DNA of 39,492 nt from Bifidobacteriaceae bacterium (GTDB taxonomy: Bacteria > Actinomycetota > Actinomycetes > Actinomycetales > Bifidobacteriaceae): assembly GCA_022649925.1 (NCBI GenBank), contig JALCOX010000010.1:1-39492 (forward strand), written 5' to 3'. Under the pieces are notes generated by a model. That model searched no databases, had not been told where the DNA came from, and worked only from the letters and a program-made list of their open reading frames with translations. Made by a program: the position numbers and the translations under genes. Position 1 is the stretch's first letter. The number at the start of each line of letters is the position of its first letter. Shown here piece after piece: positions 25,155 through 33,168 of this stretch.

Positions 25155-26900
25155 TCAGTACAGGAACAATCCCCAGAAAGCGAAAACCAACAGCATGAGC
25201 ATCATGGCAACGGTCACGCAGACAAAGTAGGCAACTCCGAGCCGGCTCGCGGCCACCACCGGGGCGCGGTCCGCATCTTTCACCGCGGCCTTATCGGGTT
25301 CTGGCTCGTGCGCGATGCGGCGCAGCCAGCGGAACCAGCCGCGCTGCATACCCTCCTCGATGAGAACCGCAAAAATGCGAGACCACGCCCACACCACCGC
25401 GACCGTGGAAATCTGAACGACGTACCAACTCCAGTAGATCATGCCCGCCGGCTCGGGAGCCGCTCCCCACACCAGGTTGATCACTCGTATGACGATCTGG
25501 CCGAAGCCCGCAAGGAACAGCAAGCCCGAGGCGAGCGTCGTGATCGAAATGGTGAGCAGCGCCCGGCCGAAACCTTTGACGATCCCCGTGGGATTGGGCC
25601 TGTGTCTGATCCGCGCCACAAATTGGAGGATGAGGACTACCAGCGAGAAGACAATGACGACCAGCAGGGCTATCAGCATGAGCGCGTGGAGAATCGCGCC
25701 ATAGAACGTGAGCGACTTTGACGCCCGAATGTCGTAAGGAAGGCCGATGGACTGATAGATGTCGGCGCCACCCACCTTCGGCGTGGTCTGCGTATCCCCT
25801 CGGACGATGCCCGAGCTCCAGTTCGCGATGTCGTCGAGATAGTTGTCGGCTAAGGCGCCCTCGTGCTCGTCGCCGATGTTGAGGACGTGGTTTGCCAGAG
25901 GGTAGCTGCGGATCACGAATTCCTTGTTGCCCGCCTTGTGCGCCAAATCCATGACGCGGCTTGCCCCTGACACCTGCGACGTCATGACATCCTTGGATCC
26001 ATAGGCCATGAACGTTGGAATGGACAGACTCTGCTTGGTGATCGGGTCGATGTCGACATTGTGCAGGCCAAACGAGGCCATGTCTGCGCTGAAGACCCTG
26101 CGCACAATCCCCTGGTAGCCGGGGTTGGCTCCCACGATCGAGAAGTCCTGCGCCACGAAGAATCCGAGCGTCATGCGAGGGCTGAACAGCATGGGGCTCA
26201 AAAGAATTTGGAAGGCGACACGATGATCGCGCTTCACGAGGTAGGGGGAAATCCACACCGACTCACTCGTCGCATAGATCCCGACCGCCGCGGGATTGAC
26301 GGTGGAAAGACCGCGCAGGTAATTCACCACCTGGTCATAGGCGAGTGCGGAGGCCGGATAGTCCCGGGTCAGCGAATTGGTGGACCACGCAGGCTTGTCG
26401 AGCGTTGCGGCAACAAAGCCCGCCGAAGCCATCTCCGTGGCCACGTCTTTGAAGGAATCAAAGGCGGTTCCGTAGCCGGCGCCGTGCATGAAGACGATCC
26501 CCGGTGCTTTGCCCTTAAAGCCCTGCGGGGACCTAATGAGCACACTGATTCGTTGCTTCTCCCCCGTGCTCGGTCGCACGATGGTCATCCTGACCGTTTT
26601 TTTAGAGACCTTATATGCCCCCCGCTTGGCGCTCGCCCCGCACAGACCTGAGGCGGTCGTTCCGGTGGTGGCGCACAGCGTCGAGTTCTTGGTCGGCTCC
26701 ATTGTGACTGCCGTACTGCCCGTGGTGGCGGCGAGACTTTGATTCGTCGGCTCGTTGTTCCACTCCAGCGAGGTGATGTGGGAGACCGACGACAGCACGC
26801 CCATCAGAATGATGAAGATTGGCAGGCTTGCGAGAATGCGTTTGCGAAAAGACCACGGTTGCACTGGTGAGGGTGAGGAACTCGCGGTCATTTGAGCCAT
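25155..26900 (-). CDS. membrane-anchored alpha/beta hydrolase with C-terminal membrane domain
   Basis: This 581-residue protein joins an extracellular alpha/beta-hydrolase (dienelactone-hydrolase-like) domain to a membrane domain. One N-terminal helix lies at about 22-42. The hydrolase spans about 100-365: the oxyanion motif HGAGYG, the nucleophile elbow GIYATSESVW (an unusual TSES in place of G-x-S-x-G), the acid in AYGSKDV and the histidine in LANHVLNI. Four further hydrophobic helices occupy about 385-575. The substrate is unknown; an ester or acyl group in the envelope is the simplest guess. The ATG at 26900 is used; AAGGAG lies 11 bases upstream, and an alternative ATG at 26891 exists. 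No partner gene is apparent. Confidence 0.82.
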   Translation of the reverse strand: MAQMTASSSPSPVQPWSFRKRILASLPIFIILMGVLSSVSHITSLEWNNEPTNQSLAATTGSTAVTMEPTKNSTLCATTGTTASGLCGASAKRGAYKVSKKTVRMTIVRPSTGEKQRISVLIRSPQGFKGKAPGIVFMHGAGYGTAFDSFKDVATEMASAGFVAATLDKPAWSTNSLTRDYPASALAYDQVVNYLRGLSTVNPAAVGIYATSESVWISPYLVKRDHRVAFQILLSPMLFSPRMTLGFFVAQDFSIVGANPGYQGIVRRVFSADMASFGLHNVDIDPITKQSLSIPTFMAYGSKDVMTSQVSGASRVMDLAHKAGNKEFVIRSYPLANHVLNIGDEHEGALADNYLDDIANWSSGIVRGDTQTTPKVGGADIYQSIGLPYDIRASKSLTFYGAILHALMLIALLVVIVFSLVVLILQFVARIRHRPNPTGIVKGFGRALLTISITTLASGLLFLAGFGQIVIRVINLVWGAAPEPAGMIYWSWYVVQISTVAVVWAWSRIFAVLIEEGMQRGWFRWLRRIAHEPEPDKAAVKDADRAPVVAASRLGVAYFVCVTVAMMLMLLVFAFWGLFLY

Positions 26901-26927
26901 TCTAGAGCGGTCTCCTTGAGCGTAAAC

Positions 26928-26959
26928 GGACCGGTCAAGCCGTGAGAGCTGACCGGTCC
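26928..26959. terminator. 10-bp hairpin between the DivIVA-like gene and the hydrolase gene
   Basis: GGACCGGTCA (26928-26937) and TGACCGGTCC (26950-26959) pair perfectly around a 12-base loop. It is placed to end the minus-strand transcript of the DivIVA-like gene. The following minus-strand text GTTTACG is only weakly T-rich; on the plus strand TTCTTTG follows. It is a probable weak terminator. Confidence 0.55.
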
Positions 26960-27041
26960 TTCTTTGGGCTGTGTACAGATGCCGTAGGCGGCGACCTTAT
27001 TGCTTATATGGGCTCGCCCGCTTCGGCTATATCACTCGTCG

Positions 27042-28433
27042 TCACTCGTCGCTGTTGCCGTTGGAGTGAGAGTCCTTCTTCTCGCCTTTCTGGCTTTCTG
27101 AGTCTGAGGCCGCGCCGAGGTTTTCTCCTGCGTTGCCCCCGTCTTCGCCGAAGGGGAAGGTGAGATTGGGAATTTCGAAGCTACTCGTCTGCACGCTGGT
27201 ATGACTGAGAACCGATGAAATATACTCGTCGGGATTCGCGGTCGCGTCGGCATCGCTCTGCTCGCTGGGGGTAGAGGATTCATTCGGTTTGCTGGGCACG
27301 GGCTCTACAGGAGCCTCGTCCGAGACAGGGGACGCCACAGGTTCATTAGCTGCCGGTTGAGGTGTAGGGCTCACTGGGGCCGTCTGCGCAGGACGTTGCG
27401 CGGCGGGAGTCTGTTCGGATCCTCCTGGGGCGAAGGACGGCGGAACGACTGTGGGCTCCGGAGCTTGCGTGAGGTCCTGTGGCTCGTGTGTGTGTACCAA
27501 ACCGGCGAGTGACGTCGTTTGCGGCGTTTCTGCCTCGTTCGCCGTCACCGACTCCTCGTCGCGCACGGCGGCAGCCTGGAGATCGTCAAGCGGTGAGAAG
27601 GCAACGGTGCGCTCCCCTACAGACTGATCCGAGTCGTGCGAGTCCGTGGGAGGAATAAGTGGCGCGGCGGCCGTTGCCGGCTCTGCGTCGGAGGAATTGT
27701 TGAGCAGCCGCGACAACGTCGGCAGCTCGGTTGAGTCCGCCTCACCTGCCTGCTCAGACTGCGCGGGATTCTCTAACCCGTTGTCGCTACCGGCCGACAC
27801 GCGCACGATTGACTCCATGCGCGTCAAAACCTGGATGATGCGGTTGAGATAGGCATCGACAGAGGCCTCATCGTAGCCGCGCTTTCCCCGACGCTGAGTG
27901 AAGATGACGTTAGAAACCTGAGCCGCGCTCACTTCGTCCGCGCCCTTGACATCTCCGCGCTGCGACGTGGGTAGACCGAGCTCCTTGGAAATATGTGACC
28001 ACGCTTGGTCAACGAGCGAATCGACTTGCTTGCGGTCGTAACTGGCCGTCCGCTTCTCGCCGAGCTTGAAGCGCGACTTCGGCTGGAGCTCAGCACGCTG
28101 CTGAAGAGTCAGTGCGAAGGTGCGCGTTTGCTGATTCCAGACGTCGTGACCCTGGTGCTGCAAATCCCACTCAGTGCGCTTGTCGACAACGGCCTTTTCC
28201 AGCCGAATGAGTGTGGCGTCAACCTGACCGATGATGTAGCCGTTTCGCTCCAAATCGAAGGACTGCAGCTGAATCTCTTCCTGAGTCAACCGCGGTTCGG
28301 GCTGTTCGTATAGATCACGTGCCTGCACCAAGAAATCGTCAACTTGCGAAACCTTGTAGCCCCACTTGCGCTTTCCGGCGAGACCGATGACAGGAGTCTG
28401 CTCCTCAGCCTGTGTTGCCTGCTGTTCGCTCAT
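27042..28433 (-). CDS. DivIVA-domain-like protein with four repeated modules
   Basis: This 463-residue protein resembles the lipid-binding N-terminus of DivIVA repeated four times. The modules are GYKVSQVDDFL (25-35), GYIIGQVDATL (65-75), SYDRKQVDSLV (121-131) and GYDEASVDAYL (176-186). The last is preceded by VIFTQRRGKR, as in true DivIVA domains. Residues about 210-460 are a Pro/Ser/Glu/Asp-rich, probably disordered tail. There is no membrane helix. The ATG at 28433 follows GGAGG at four bases; an extension to 28523 is unlikely. Actinobacteria often carry such DivIVA-domain proteins with unclear roles. A polar or septal localisation is a reasonable guess. Confidence 0.82.
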   Translation of the reverse strand: MSEQQATQAEEQTPVIGLAGKRKWGYKVSQVDDFLVQARDLYEQPEPRLTQEEIQLQSFDLERNGYIIGQVDATLIRLEKAVVDKRTEWDLQHQGHDVWNQQTRTFALTLQQRAELQPKSRFKLGEKRTASYDRKQVDSLVDQAWSHISKELGLPTSQRGDVKGADEVSAAQVSNVIFTQRRGKRGYDEASVDAYLNRIIQVLTRMESIVRVSAGSDNGLENPAQSEQAGEADSTELPTLSRLLNNSSDAEPATAAAPLIPPTDSHDSDQSVGERTVAFSPLDDLQAAAVRDEESVTANEAETPQTTSLAGLVHTHEPQDLTQAPEPTVVPPSFAPGGSEQTPAAQRPAQTAPVSPTPQPAANEPVASPVSDEAPVEPVPSKPNESSTPSEQSDADATANPDEYISSVLSHTSVQTSSFEIPNLTFPFGEDGGNAGENLGAASDSESQKGEKKDSHSNGNSDE

Positions 28434-28465
28434 TGAGCCTCCAAATCCTGTGGACATAGACAATC

Positions 28466-28505
28466 CAACAGTACGCGATAAATCGGACGATTCTGTTGTA
28501 TCGCG
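28466..28505 (-). promoter_or_regulatory. interleaved inverted repeats upstream of the DivIVA-like gene
   Basis: CAACAG (28466-28471) pairs with CTGTTG (28493-28498), and CGCGATA (28474-28480) pairs with TATCGCG (28499-28505). The order a-b-a'-b' is interleaved, so both cannot form as simple hairpins at once. Placed 33-72 bases ahead of the DivIVA-like start, it may be an operator region. Confidence 0.35.
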
Positions 28506-28607
28506 GCCGAGTTCAGCCACCAACGCAAGAATACGGTAAGCGCTGACAGGTGCTGCCGCGCGCCGCGCACACGTTGCAGCACTTCGTGTTGCGCACGTGA
28601 CAGTGTG

Positions 28608-28613
28608 TATTAT
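28608..28613 (+). promoter_or_regulatory. -10 element for tRNA-Arg
   Basis: TATTAT ends ten bases before the first tRNA base, the spacing expected for a -10 box of a stable-RNA promoter. A weak GTGTTG lies 16 bases upstream as a possible -35. Confidence 0.5.
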
Positions 28614-28623
28614 AGAGTCCGTT

Positions 28624-28696
28624 GCCCCGGTAGCTCAGGGGATAGAGCACTTCTCTCCTAAAGAAGGTGTCGTGCGTTCGATTCGCATCCGGGGCA
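28624..28696 (+). tRNA. tRNA-Arg (anticodon CCU)
   Basis: The 73-base cloverleaf folds cleanly. The acceptor arms are GCCCCGG and CCGGGGC with discriminator A. The D stem is GCTC/GAGC. The anticodon stem CTTCT/AGAAG closes the loop CTCCTAA, giving anticodon CCT, which reads AGG. The T arm is GTGCG-TTCGATT-CGCAT with one G-U pair. The CCA end is not encoded (CACT follows). It reads rare AGG arginine codons. It lies at the left edge of the lower-GC D-serine region. Confidence 0.96.
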
Positions 28697-28801
28697 CACT
28701 TTCACTGCTATGAATTCACACCTTCGCCGCGCCGCAACGACTCAAACACCGAGAAGTAAACGGGCCTCAGGTGATGAGATTCGACGGATGTGATGGAATA
28801 T

Positions 28802-28919
28802 GCACACTGGCGCAGTGCCAATCACCACAGACGTGCATTTTCCGTCATTATTATCCTTCTTTGAGCTCATATTTGACGGTTTTTGCACGTACACGCGGTT
28901 TGGATCACGGCCAGTGTGC
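28802..28919. repeat. nested imperfect inverted repeat between tRNA-Arg and the dsd promoter
   Basis: The outer arms GCACACTGGC (28802-28811) and GCCAGTGTGC (28910-28919) pair perfectly. Inner arms ACGTGCATTTTCCGTCA (28831-28847) and TGACGGTTTTTGCACGT (28874-28890) pair in 13 of 17 positions, around a central TTTT/TTTT mismatch. The block takes up much of the 337-base gap between the tRNA and the permease gene. No gene is seen in that gap; its right end holds the promoter described separately. Confidence 0.75.
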
Positions 28920-28957
28920 CTTTCCCGTCAGTCACACAGCCAAAGATCTTCTAGAGT

Positions 28958-28987
28958 TTGACAGAAAATTATTATTGTTGATAAAAT
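28958..28987 (+). promoter_or_regulatory. sigma-70-type promoter of the D-serine operon
   Basis: TTGACA (28958-28963) and TAAAAT (28982-28987) are separated by 18 bases in a strongly AT-rich stretch. They lie 47 bases ahead of the permease ATG. This is the best consensus promoter in the window. Confidence 0.75.
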
Positions 28988-28997
28988 ATTTTCAACA
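28976..28997 (+). promoter_or_regulatory. candidate operator overlapping the -10 box
   Basis: TGTTGA (28976-28981) and TCAACA (28992-28997) form an inverted repeat around a 10-base AT core that includes the palindrome AAAATATTTT. It covers the -10 element, so a bound protein would block initiation. The regulator encoded three genes downstream is the obvious candidate, but no published site for it is recognised. Confidence 0.5.
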
Positions 28998-29033
28998 TTC
29001 TTTTGCTGAATGCACACCGACGAAGGAGTCGAT

Positions 29034-30389
29034 ATGGGCACAGGTCCACTATTGGTGGTGCTACTCATCGCCATCGCATTGATTATTTTCTTGATCATAA
29101 AAATCAAAATGCATGCCTCGATGGCGCTGCTCATTGCAGCCTTCTTCGTGGCATTCGTCACCCAGGTACCACTCGAAAAAATAACTGACACTATCGAAAA
29201 GGGTGTCGGGGACACTCTCGGATTCCTCACTCTCATCATCGGGTTCGGAGCGGTTCTTGGAAAACTCCTGGAGATCTCAGGAGGCGCCCAGCGCCTCGCC
29301 TCCACAATGCTCAAGACCTTCGGAAAGAAACATGCCACAGTCATCATGGCTCTCCTGGGCCTCATCTGCGGCATTCCAGTTTTCGTCGAGGTCGGCTTCG
29401 TTCTCCTTGTTCCTCTCGTTTTCGTGGTGGCCAAAGAGGCGGGAATCTCTCGCATCAAAGTGGGTATTCCCTTGGCGACGGCGCTCATGGTTGTCCATTG
29501 CATCCTCCCTCCCCATCCCGCAGCAACCGCCATTGCTGGAACTCTGCACGCAGACATCGGCATGGTCATTCTGCTCGGTCTGTGCGTCGCCATCCCCTCG
29601 CTGCTCATCGGTGGTCCTTTGTACGCGCACTTCGCTATTCCCACGCTCGACACAGATCTTGAGACTACAAAGGGCGAATCCTCCGAGCTAGCACTTACCT
29701 ACAACGAGAAGGATGAAAAGGATCTACCCGGATTCGGCATCACACTCTTCACTATTCTCCTGCCTTTGCTCATCATGGTGGTTCGCACCATCTGCGAGCG
29801 CACCCTCCCTGCGGACCTCGTTGCGATGAAATGGATCAACGTTATTGGCAACCCGATTACGGCATTGCTCATCTCTGTTCTCTTTGCCTACTTCTCATTG
29901 GGACTCCACCGCGGCATGAAACTCGACGCACTCCAAAAACTCACCGACGGCTCATTTGGCCCCATTGGAGGAATCCTGCTCATCATCGGTGCCGGCGGTG
30001 CCTTCAACGCAGTTCTCACTGCATCCGGTGTGGCTCCCGGTCTTGCTGATGCACTTTCCAATCTGCCGGTGAGTCCTATCATCCTGGCGTGGCTTATCGC
30101 TCTGGTACTCCACTTCGCAGTAGGCTCCGCAACAGTTGCAATGATTAGTGCAGCGGGAATCGTACTGCCAATGCTTTCTGCCAACCCGAGTCTTTCACCA
30201 GAACTGCTCGCATTGGCAATCGGCGCCGGTGCTATTGGCTTCACCCACGTCACCGATTCGCTCTTCTGGATGGTGAAGGAATACCTACACATCAGCGTTC
30301 CACAGGCACTCAAGACGCTGACAGTAGGCACTACCATCACCTCGGTAGTGGCGCTCGGCATGACCCTGCTCCTCAGCATCTTCATCTAG
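29034..30389 (+). CDS. dsdX: GntP-family permease, probable D-serine transporter
   Basis: This 451-residue protein of the GntP (gluconate:H+ symporter) family has about 12-14 hydrophobic segments. Family text includes [68 protein letters not shown] and [16 protein letters not shown]. DsdX, the known D-serine member, belongs to this family. The gene lies 50 bases ahead of D-serine dehydratase on the same strand, so D-serine or a similar D-amino acid is the likely cargo. GGAG five bases before the ATG at 29034 favours this start over the in-frame one at 29010. Gluconate cannot be excluded on sequence alone. Confidence 0.88.
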   Translation: MGTGPLLVVLLIAIALIIFLIIKIKMHASMALLIAAFFVAFVTQVPLEKITDTIEKGVGDTLGFLTLIIGFGAVLGKLLEISGGAQRLASTMLKTFGKKHATVIMALLGLICGIPVFVEVGFVLLVPLVFVVAKEAGISRIKVGIPLATALMVVHCILPPHPAATAIAGTLHADIGMVILLGLCVAIPSLLIGGPLYAHFAIPTLDTDLETTKGESSELALTYNEKDEKDLPGFGITLFTILLPLLIMVVRTICERTLPADLVAMKWINVIGNPITALLISVLFAYFSLGLHRGMKLDALQKLTDGSFGPIGGILLIIGAGGAFNAVLTASGVAPGLADALSNLPVSPIILAWLIALVLHFAVGSATVAMISAAGIVLPMLSANPSLSPELLALAIGAGAIGFTHVTDSLFWMVKEYLHISVPQALKTLTVGTTITSVVALGMTLLLSIFI

Positions 30390-30439
30390 CACACAGAAAA
30401 TCACACTCAACCAATTACCATCATCACAAAGGAGTAACT

Positions 30440-31792
30440 ATGGTAAAACTCATCGCAGGCAAGTCCATCGAAGAATGGACTCAGGAATTCCCGCTCCTCA
30501 CCGATCTCATGAACTGCAAAGAGACCACATGGTTCAACACGAAACTGGAGCCAACGCGCCAAGCACTACCAGATGTGGGTCTCACTGCTAAGGACATTGA
30601 TGGTGCGGCCGACCGTCTCAAGCGCTTTGCACCCCTCATCGAAGAGCTATTTCCCGCCACTAAAGTGACAGAAGGCATTATCGAATCCCCGCTCGTCGCA
30701 GTTCCCGACCAACGCATTGCACTCGGAGAGCGATACGGCTCGACGATGCCCGGTCAACTGTGGGCAAAGTTGGATTCCGAACTGCCGATCTCCGGCTCCA
30801 TCAAAGCTCGTGGCGGCATCTACGAAGTACTCAAACACGCTGAGGACCTTGCAATAGAGGCAGGACTCCTGAGCTTCTCCGACGACTACAGGAAACTCGC
30901 CACTCCCGAAATGAAAAAATTCTTCGGTCAATACAAAATCGCCGTCGGTTCCACCGGTAATCTCGGCCTCTCTATTGGCATCATGAGCGCCGCACTCGGG
31001 TTTGACGCCTCAGTGCATATGTCCGCAGATGCACGTCAATGGAAGAAAGATAAACTGCGCGCAAACGGAGTGCATGTTTTCGAGTATGAGGACGATTATT
31101 CAGTAGCAGTCGCAGCTGGTCGCAAGGAATCTGAATCCGATCCAAACGCCTACTTCGTCGACGACGAGAACTCCCCGACGCTCTTCCTGGGCTATGCCGT
31201 CGCTGCACGTCGCTTGGCAGGTCAACTCAAAACCTACGATATTCGTGTCGACGAAGACAACCCGCTCTTCGTCTATCTGCCCTGCGGCGTTGGCGGCAGT
31301 CCCGGCGGAGTCGCCTTTGGTCTCAAAACCGTCTTCGGCGACAACGTCCACTGCATCTTCCCGGAGCCCACGCACTGCCCCTCAATGTTTATCGGCGTCT
31401 ACACCGGCAAGCACAACGAAGTAAGCGTCAACGACTTCGGTATCGATAACGTCACTGCGGCCGATGGACTCGCCTGCGCGCGTCCCTCACGCTTCGTCGG
31501 GAAAGCCATGGAGCATCTGCTCGACGGTTTCTTCACTATCGATGACGACGAGCTGTACCGCATCGAGGCAAGTCTGCATAACACCACAGGAATTGATATC
31601 GAGCCCTCCTCCGCCGCCGGTTTCGTTGGGCCATGGCGTGTTCTTGCCGATAGAGAATACCGAGAGCGCCTCAACTTAGACGAGCAAAAAATGCGCCATG
31701 CGACACATATCTCCTGGGTAACCGGTGGATCCATGGTTCCCCGCAATGAGATGGCAGCCTATATTGAGAAGGGCAACGCACTACTTCGATAG
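30440..31792 (+). CDS. dsdA: D-serine dehydratase DsdA
   Basis: This PLP enzyme deaminates D-serine to pyruvate and ammonia. The PLP lysine is K122 in SGSIKARGG, matching K118 of E. coli DsdA. The glycine-rich phosphate loop is GSTGNLGLS (170-178). [26 protein letters not shown] and [13 protein letters not shown] are further DsdA-specific stretches. At 450 aa it is close to the 442-aa E. coli enzyme. AAAGGAG lies about five bases before the ATG. It is co-transcribed with the permease. D-serine is toxic to many bacteria, so the pair can serve detoxification or carbon and nitrogen supply. Confidence 0.95.
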   Translation: MVKLIAGKSIEEWTQEFPLLTDLMNCKETTWFNTKLEPTRQALPDVGLTAKDIDGAADRLKRFAPLIEELFPATKVTEGIIESPLVAVPDQRIALGERYGSTMPGQLWAKLDSELPISGSIKARGGIYEVLKHAEDLAIEAGLLSFSDDYRKLATPEMKKFFGQYKIAVGSTGNLGLSIGIMSAALGFDASVHMSADARQWKKDKLRANGVHVFEYEDDYSVAVAAGRKESESDPNAYFVDDENSPTLFLGYAVAARRLAGQLKTYDIRVDEDNPLFVYLPCGVGGSPGGVAFGLKTVFGDNVHCIFPEPTHCPSMFIGVYTGKHNEVSVNDFGIDNVTAADGLACARPSRFVGKAMEHLLDGFFTIDDDELYRIEASLHNTTGIDIEPSSAAGFVGPWRVLADREYRERLNLDEQKMRHATHISWVTGGSMVPRNEMAAYIEKGNALLR

Positions 31793-31824
31793 AGCACTCG
31801 CTTCAGCAGGAAATTGACAAGCAA

Positions 31825-31863
31825 GGAGACGGCTCTTACGAATTCGCGTAGGAAGCCGTCTCC
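31825..31863 (+). other. long hairpin between dsdA and the regulator gene
   Basis: GGAGACGGCT (31825-31834) and AGCCGTCTCC (31854-31863) pair perfectly, and inner TACG/CGTA can extend the stem after a small internal loop. No T-run follows. It starts 32 bases after the dsdA stop. It may stabilise the dsdX-dsdA message or damp read-through into the regulator gene. Confidence 0.6.
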
Positions 31864-31883
31864 GTCTCTATCAGAGGTGACAG

Positions 31884-32666
31884 ATGAGCCCGACCGAAAA
31901 AATGGTAGCGAATAAATGGGAACCTCATGACTTCGCAAACTTCCTCGAATATTATGGTCAAGTGACCACAAAACGATCTTCCTCGTCCCGGGACGAAAAA
32001 AAGAAGGATGCAGAATACATCCGTCAATTCATTCCGTTCGTCAAATTCCTCGGTGAGGTCCTCGGATCTCAAACGGAAGTAGTTCTTCACAACGCTTCAC
32101 AACCAGATAAATCCGTCGTGGCCATCGCCAACGGTCACGTTTCGGGAAGAACTGTCGGGTCTCCCGCTACTGATCTCATGCTCAAGGTCATGAAGGATGG
32201 AATCTCGGCCAATAAGGACTACGTGGTGGGGTACGAGGGGAAAACTCGTCAGAGCAAATACAACCTTCTCTCGTCCACCTACTTTATCCGTCGCAATAAC
32301 CGCATTATTGGAACACTGTGCATCAATTCTGATCAGACACCACTCCACGCTTTACAGCAGGCGGTCAACCTCATTTCGCACTCCTATTTTCCCGAGACCG
32401 AGGAAAACTCGGAGGATGATTCACCCCAGGAAGAAAATCTCATCGCGTCCGTGGAGGACATCGCGACGCAAGTCATTGCGGAAATGAGCACCTGGACCGG
32501 CGTGACTCCAACGAAATTGAGTGCCGAACAGCGTCTCACCGTCATTCGGGAACTGTGCGATCGTGGATATTTCAACTTCAAGGGCGCTATCGCAAAGGTT
32601 GCCAAGCAGCTTAATATATCGGAGTCCACCGCGTACCGATATCTCAGAATGGTTCAGGAAGAGTAG
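31884..32666 (+). CDS. YheO/DauR-type transcriptional regulator
   Basis: This 260-residue protein has a PAS-like YheO domain (about 50-170: IPFVKFLGEVLGSQTEVVLHN, then GNPATD-like GSPATDLML and IIGTLCINSD) and a C-terminal helix-turn-helix. The latter spans about 218-257 (RLTVIRELCDRGYFNFKG, then AKQLNISESTAYRYLRMVQ). This layout is that of DauR, the repressor of D-arginine use in Pseudomonas, and E. coli YheO. It follows dsdA by 91 bases and precedes the deformylase-like gene by 9. AGAGG six bases before the ATG supports this start; an ATG at 31902 is an alternative. It probably controls the D-serine operon, possibly at the inverted repeat near 28986. The ligand is unknown. Confidence 0.87.
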   Translation: MSPTEKMVANKWEPHDFANFLEYYGQVTTKRSSSSRDEKKKDAEYIRQFIPFVKFLGEVLGSQTEVVLHNASQPDKSVVAIANGHVSGRTVGSPATDLMLKVMKDGISANKDYVVGYEGKTRQSKYNLLSSTYFIRRNNRIIGTLCINSDQTPLHALQQAVNLISHSYFPETEENSEDDSPQEENLIASVEDIATQVIAEMSTWTGVTPTKLSAEQRLTVIRELCDRGYFNFKGAIAKVAKQLNISESTAYRYLRMVQEE

Positions 32667-32675
32667 ATCCCTCTC

Positions 32676-33095
32676 ATGCAACGCCCCATCATGACATCAC
32701 CCGCATTTCTATCGCAGAAATCAAGCGCCGCCACGCAGCGCGATATTCCCACTGCCGTCGACCTCGCCGACACACTTGCGGCGCATTCGGATCGCTGCGT
32801 CGGAATGGCGGCGAACATGATCGGCGTCTCCAAACGCATCATCGTCTTCAAGGATGAAACTCAGAACGATCGCACCGCGACGATGTTCAACCCAACGATC
32901 CGCGAAAAATTCGGTCAATATGAGGCCGAAGAAGAATGCCTGTCATTGACCGGTTCACGCACTGTCATGCGATTCCGCCGCATCAGCGTTGAGTATCAGG
33001 ACGAAAAATTCCGTACGCACACACAGACCTACACCGGTTGGACCGCCCAGATCATTCAGCATGAGGTGGATCACTGCGACGGAATTCTCGTCTGA
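32676..33095 (+). CDS. peptide deformylase-like protein
   Basis: This 139-residue protein of the peptide deformylase family keeps the metal site: C88 in EECLS and H129-E-x-x-H133 with catalytic E130 in QHEVDH. The first family motif, normally GxGLAAPQ, reads GMAANM (43-48), so the glutamine that contacts the substrate is a methionine. The glycine of EGCLS is glutamate (E87). It is shorter than a housekeeping enzyme (about 165-200 aa) and ends right after the metal motif (CDGILV). The start follows the regulator stop by 9 bases without a clear ribosome-binding site. It may be a specialised deformylase or act on another N-acyl substrate. Confidence 0.85.
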   Translation: MQRPIMTSPAFLSQKSSAATQRDIPTAVDLADTLAAHSDRCVGMAANMIGVSKRIIVFKDETQNDRTATMFNPTIREKFGQYEAEEECLSLTGSRTVMRFRRISVEYQDEKFRTHTQTYTGWTAQIIQHEVDHCDGILV

Positions 33096-33168
33096 GAAGC
33101 CCCTCGGCCCGCCCTCATCCTGGCCGCAGCCCGCGCCACATTCCACCCACACCCGCCCGCATCTCCCA

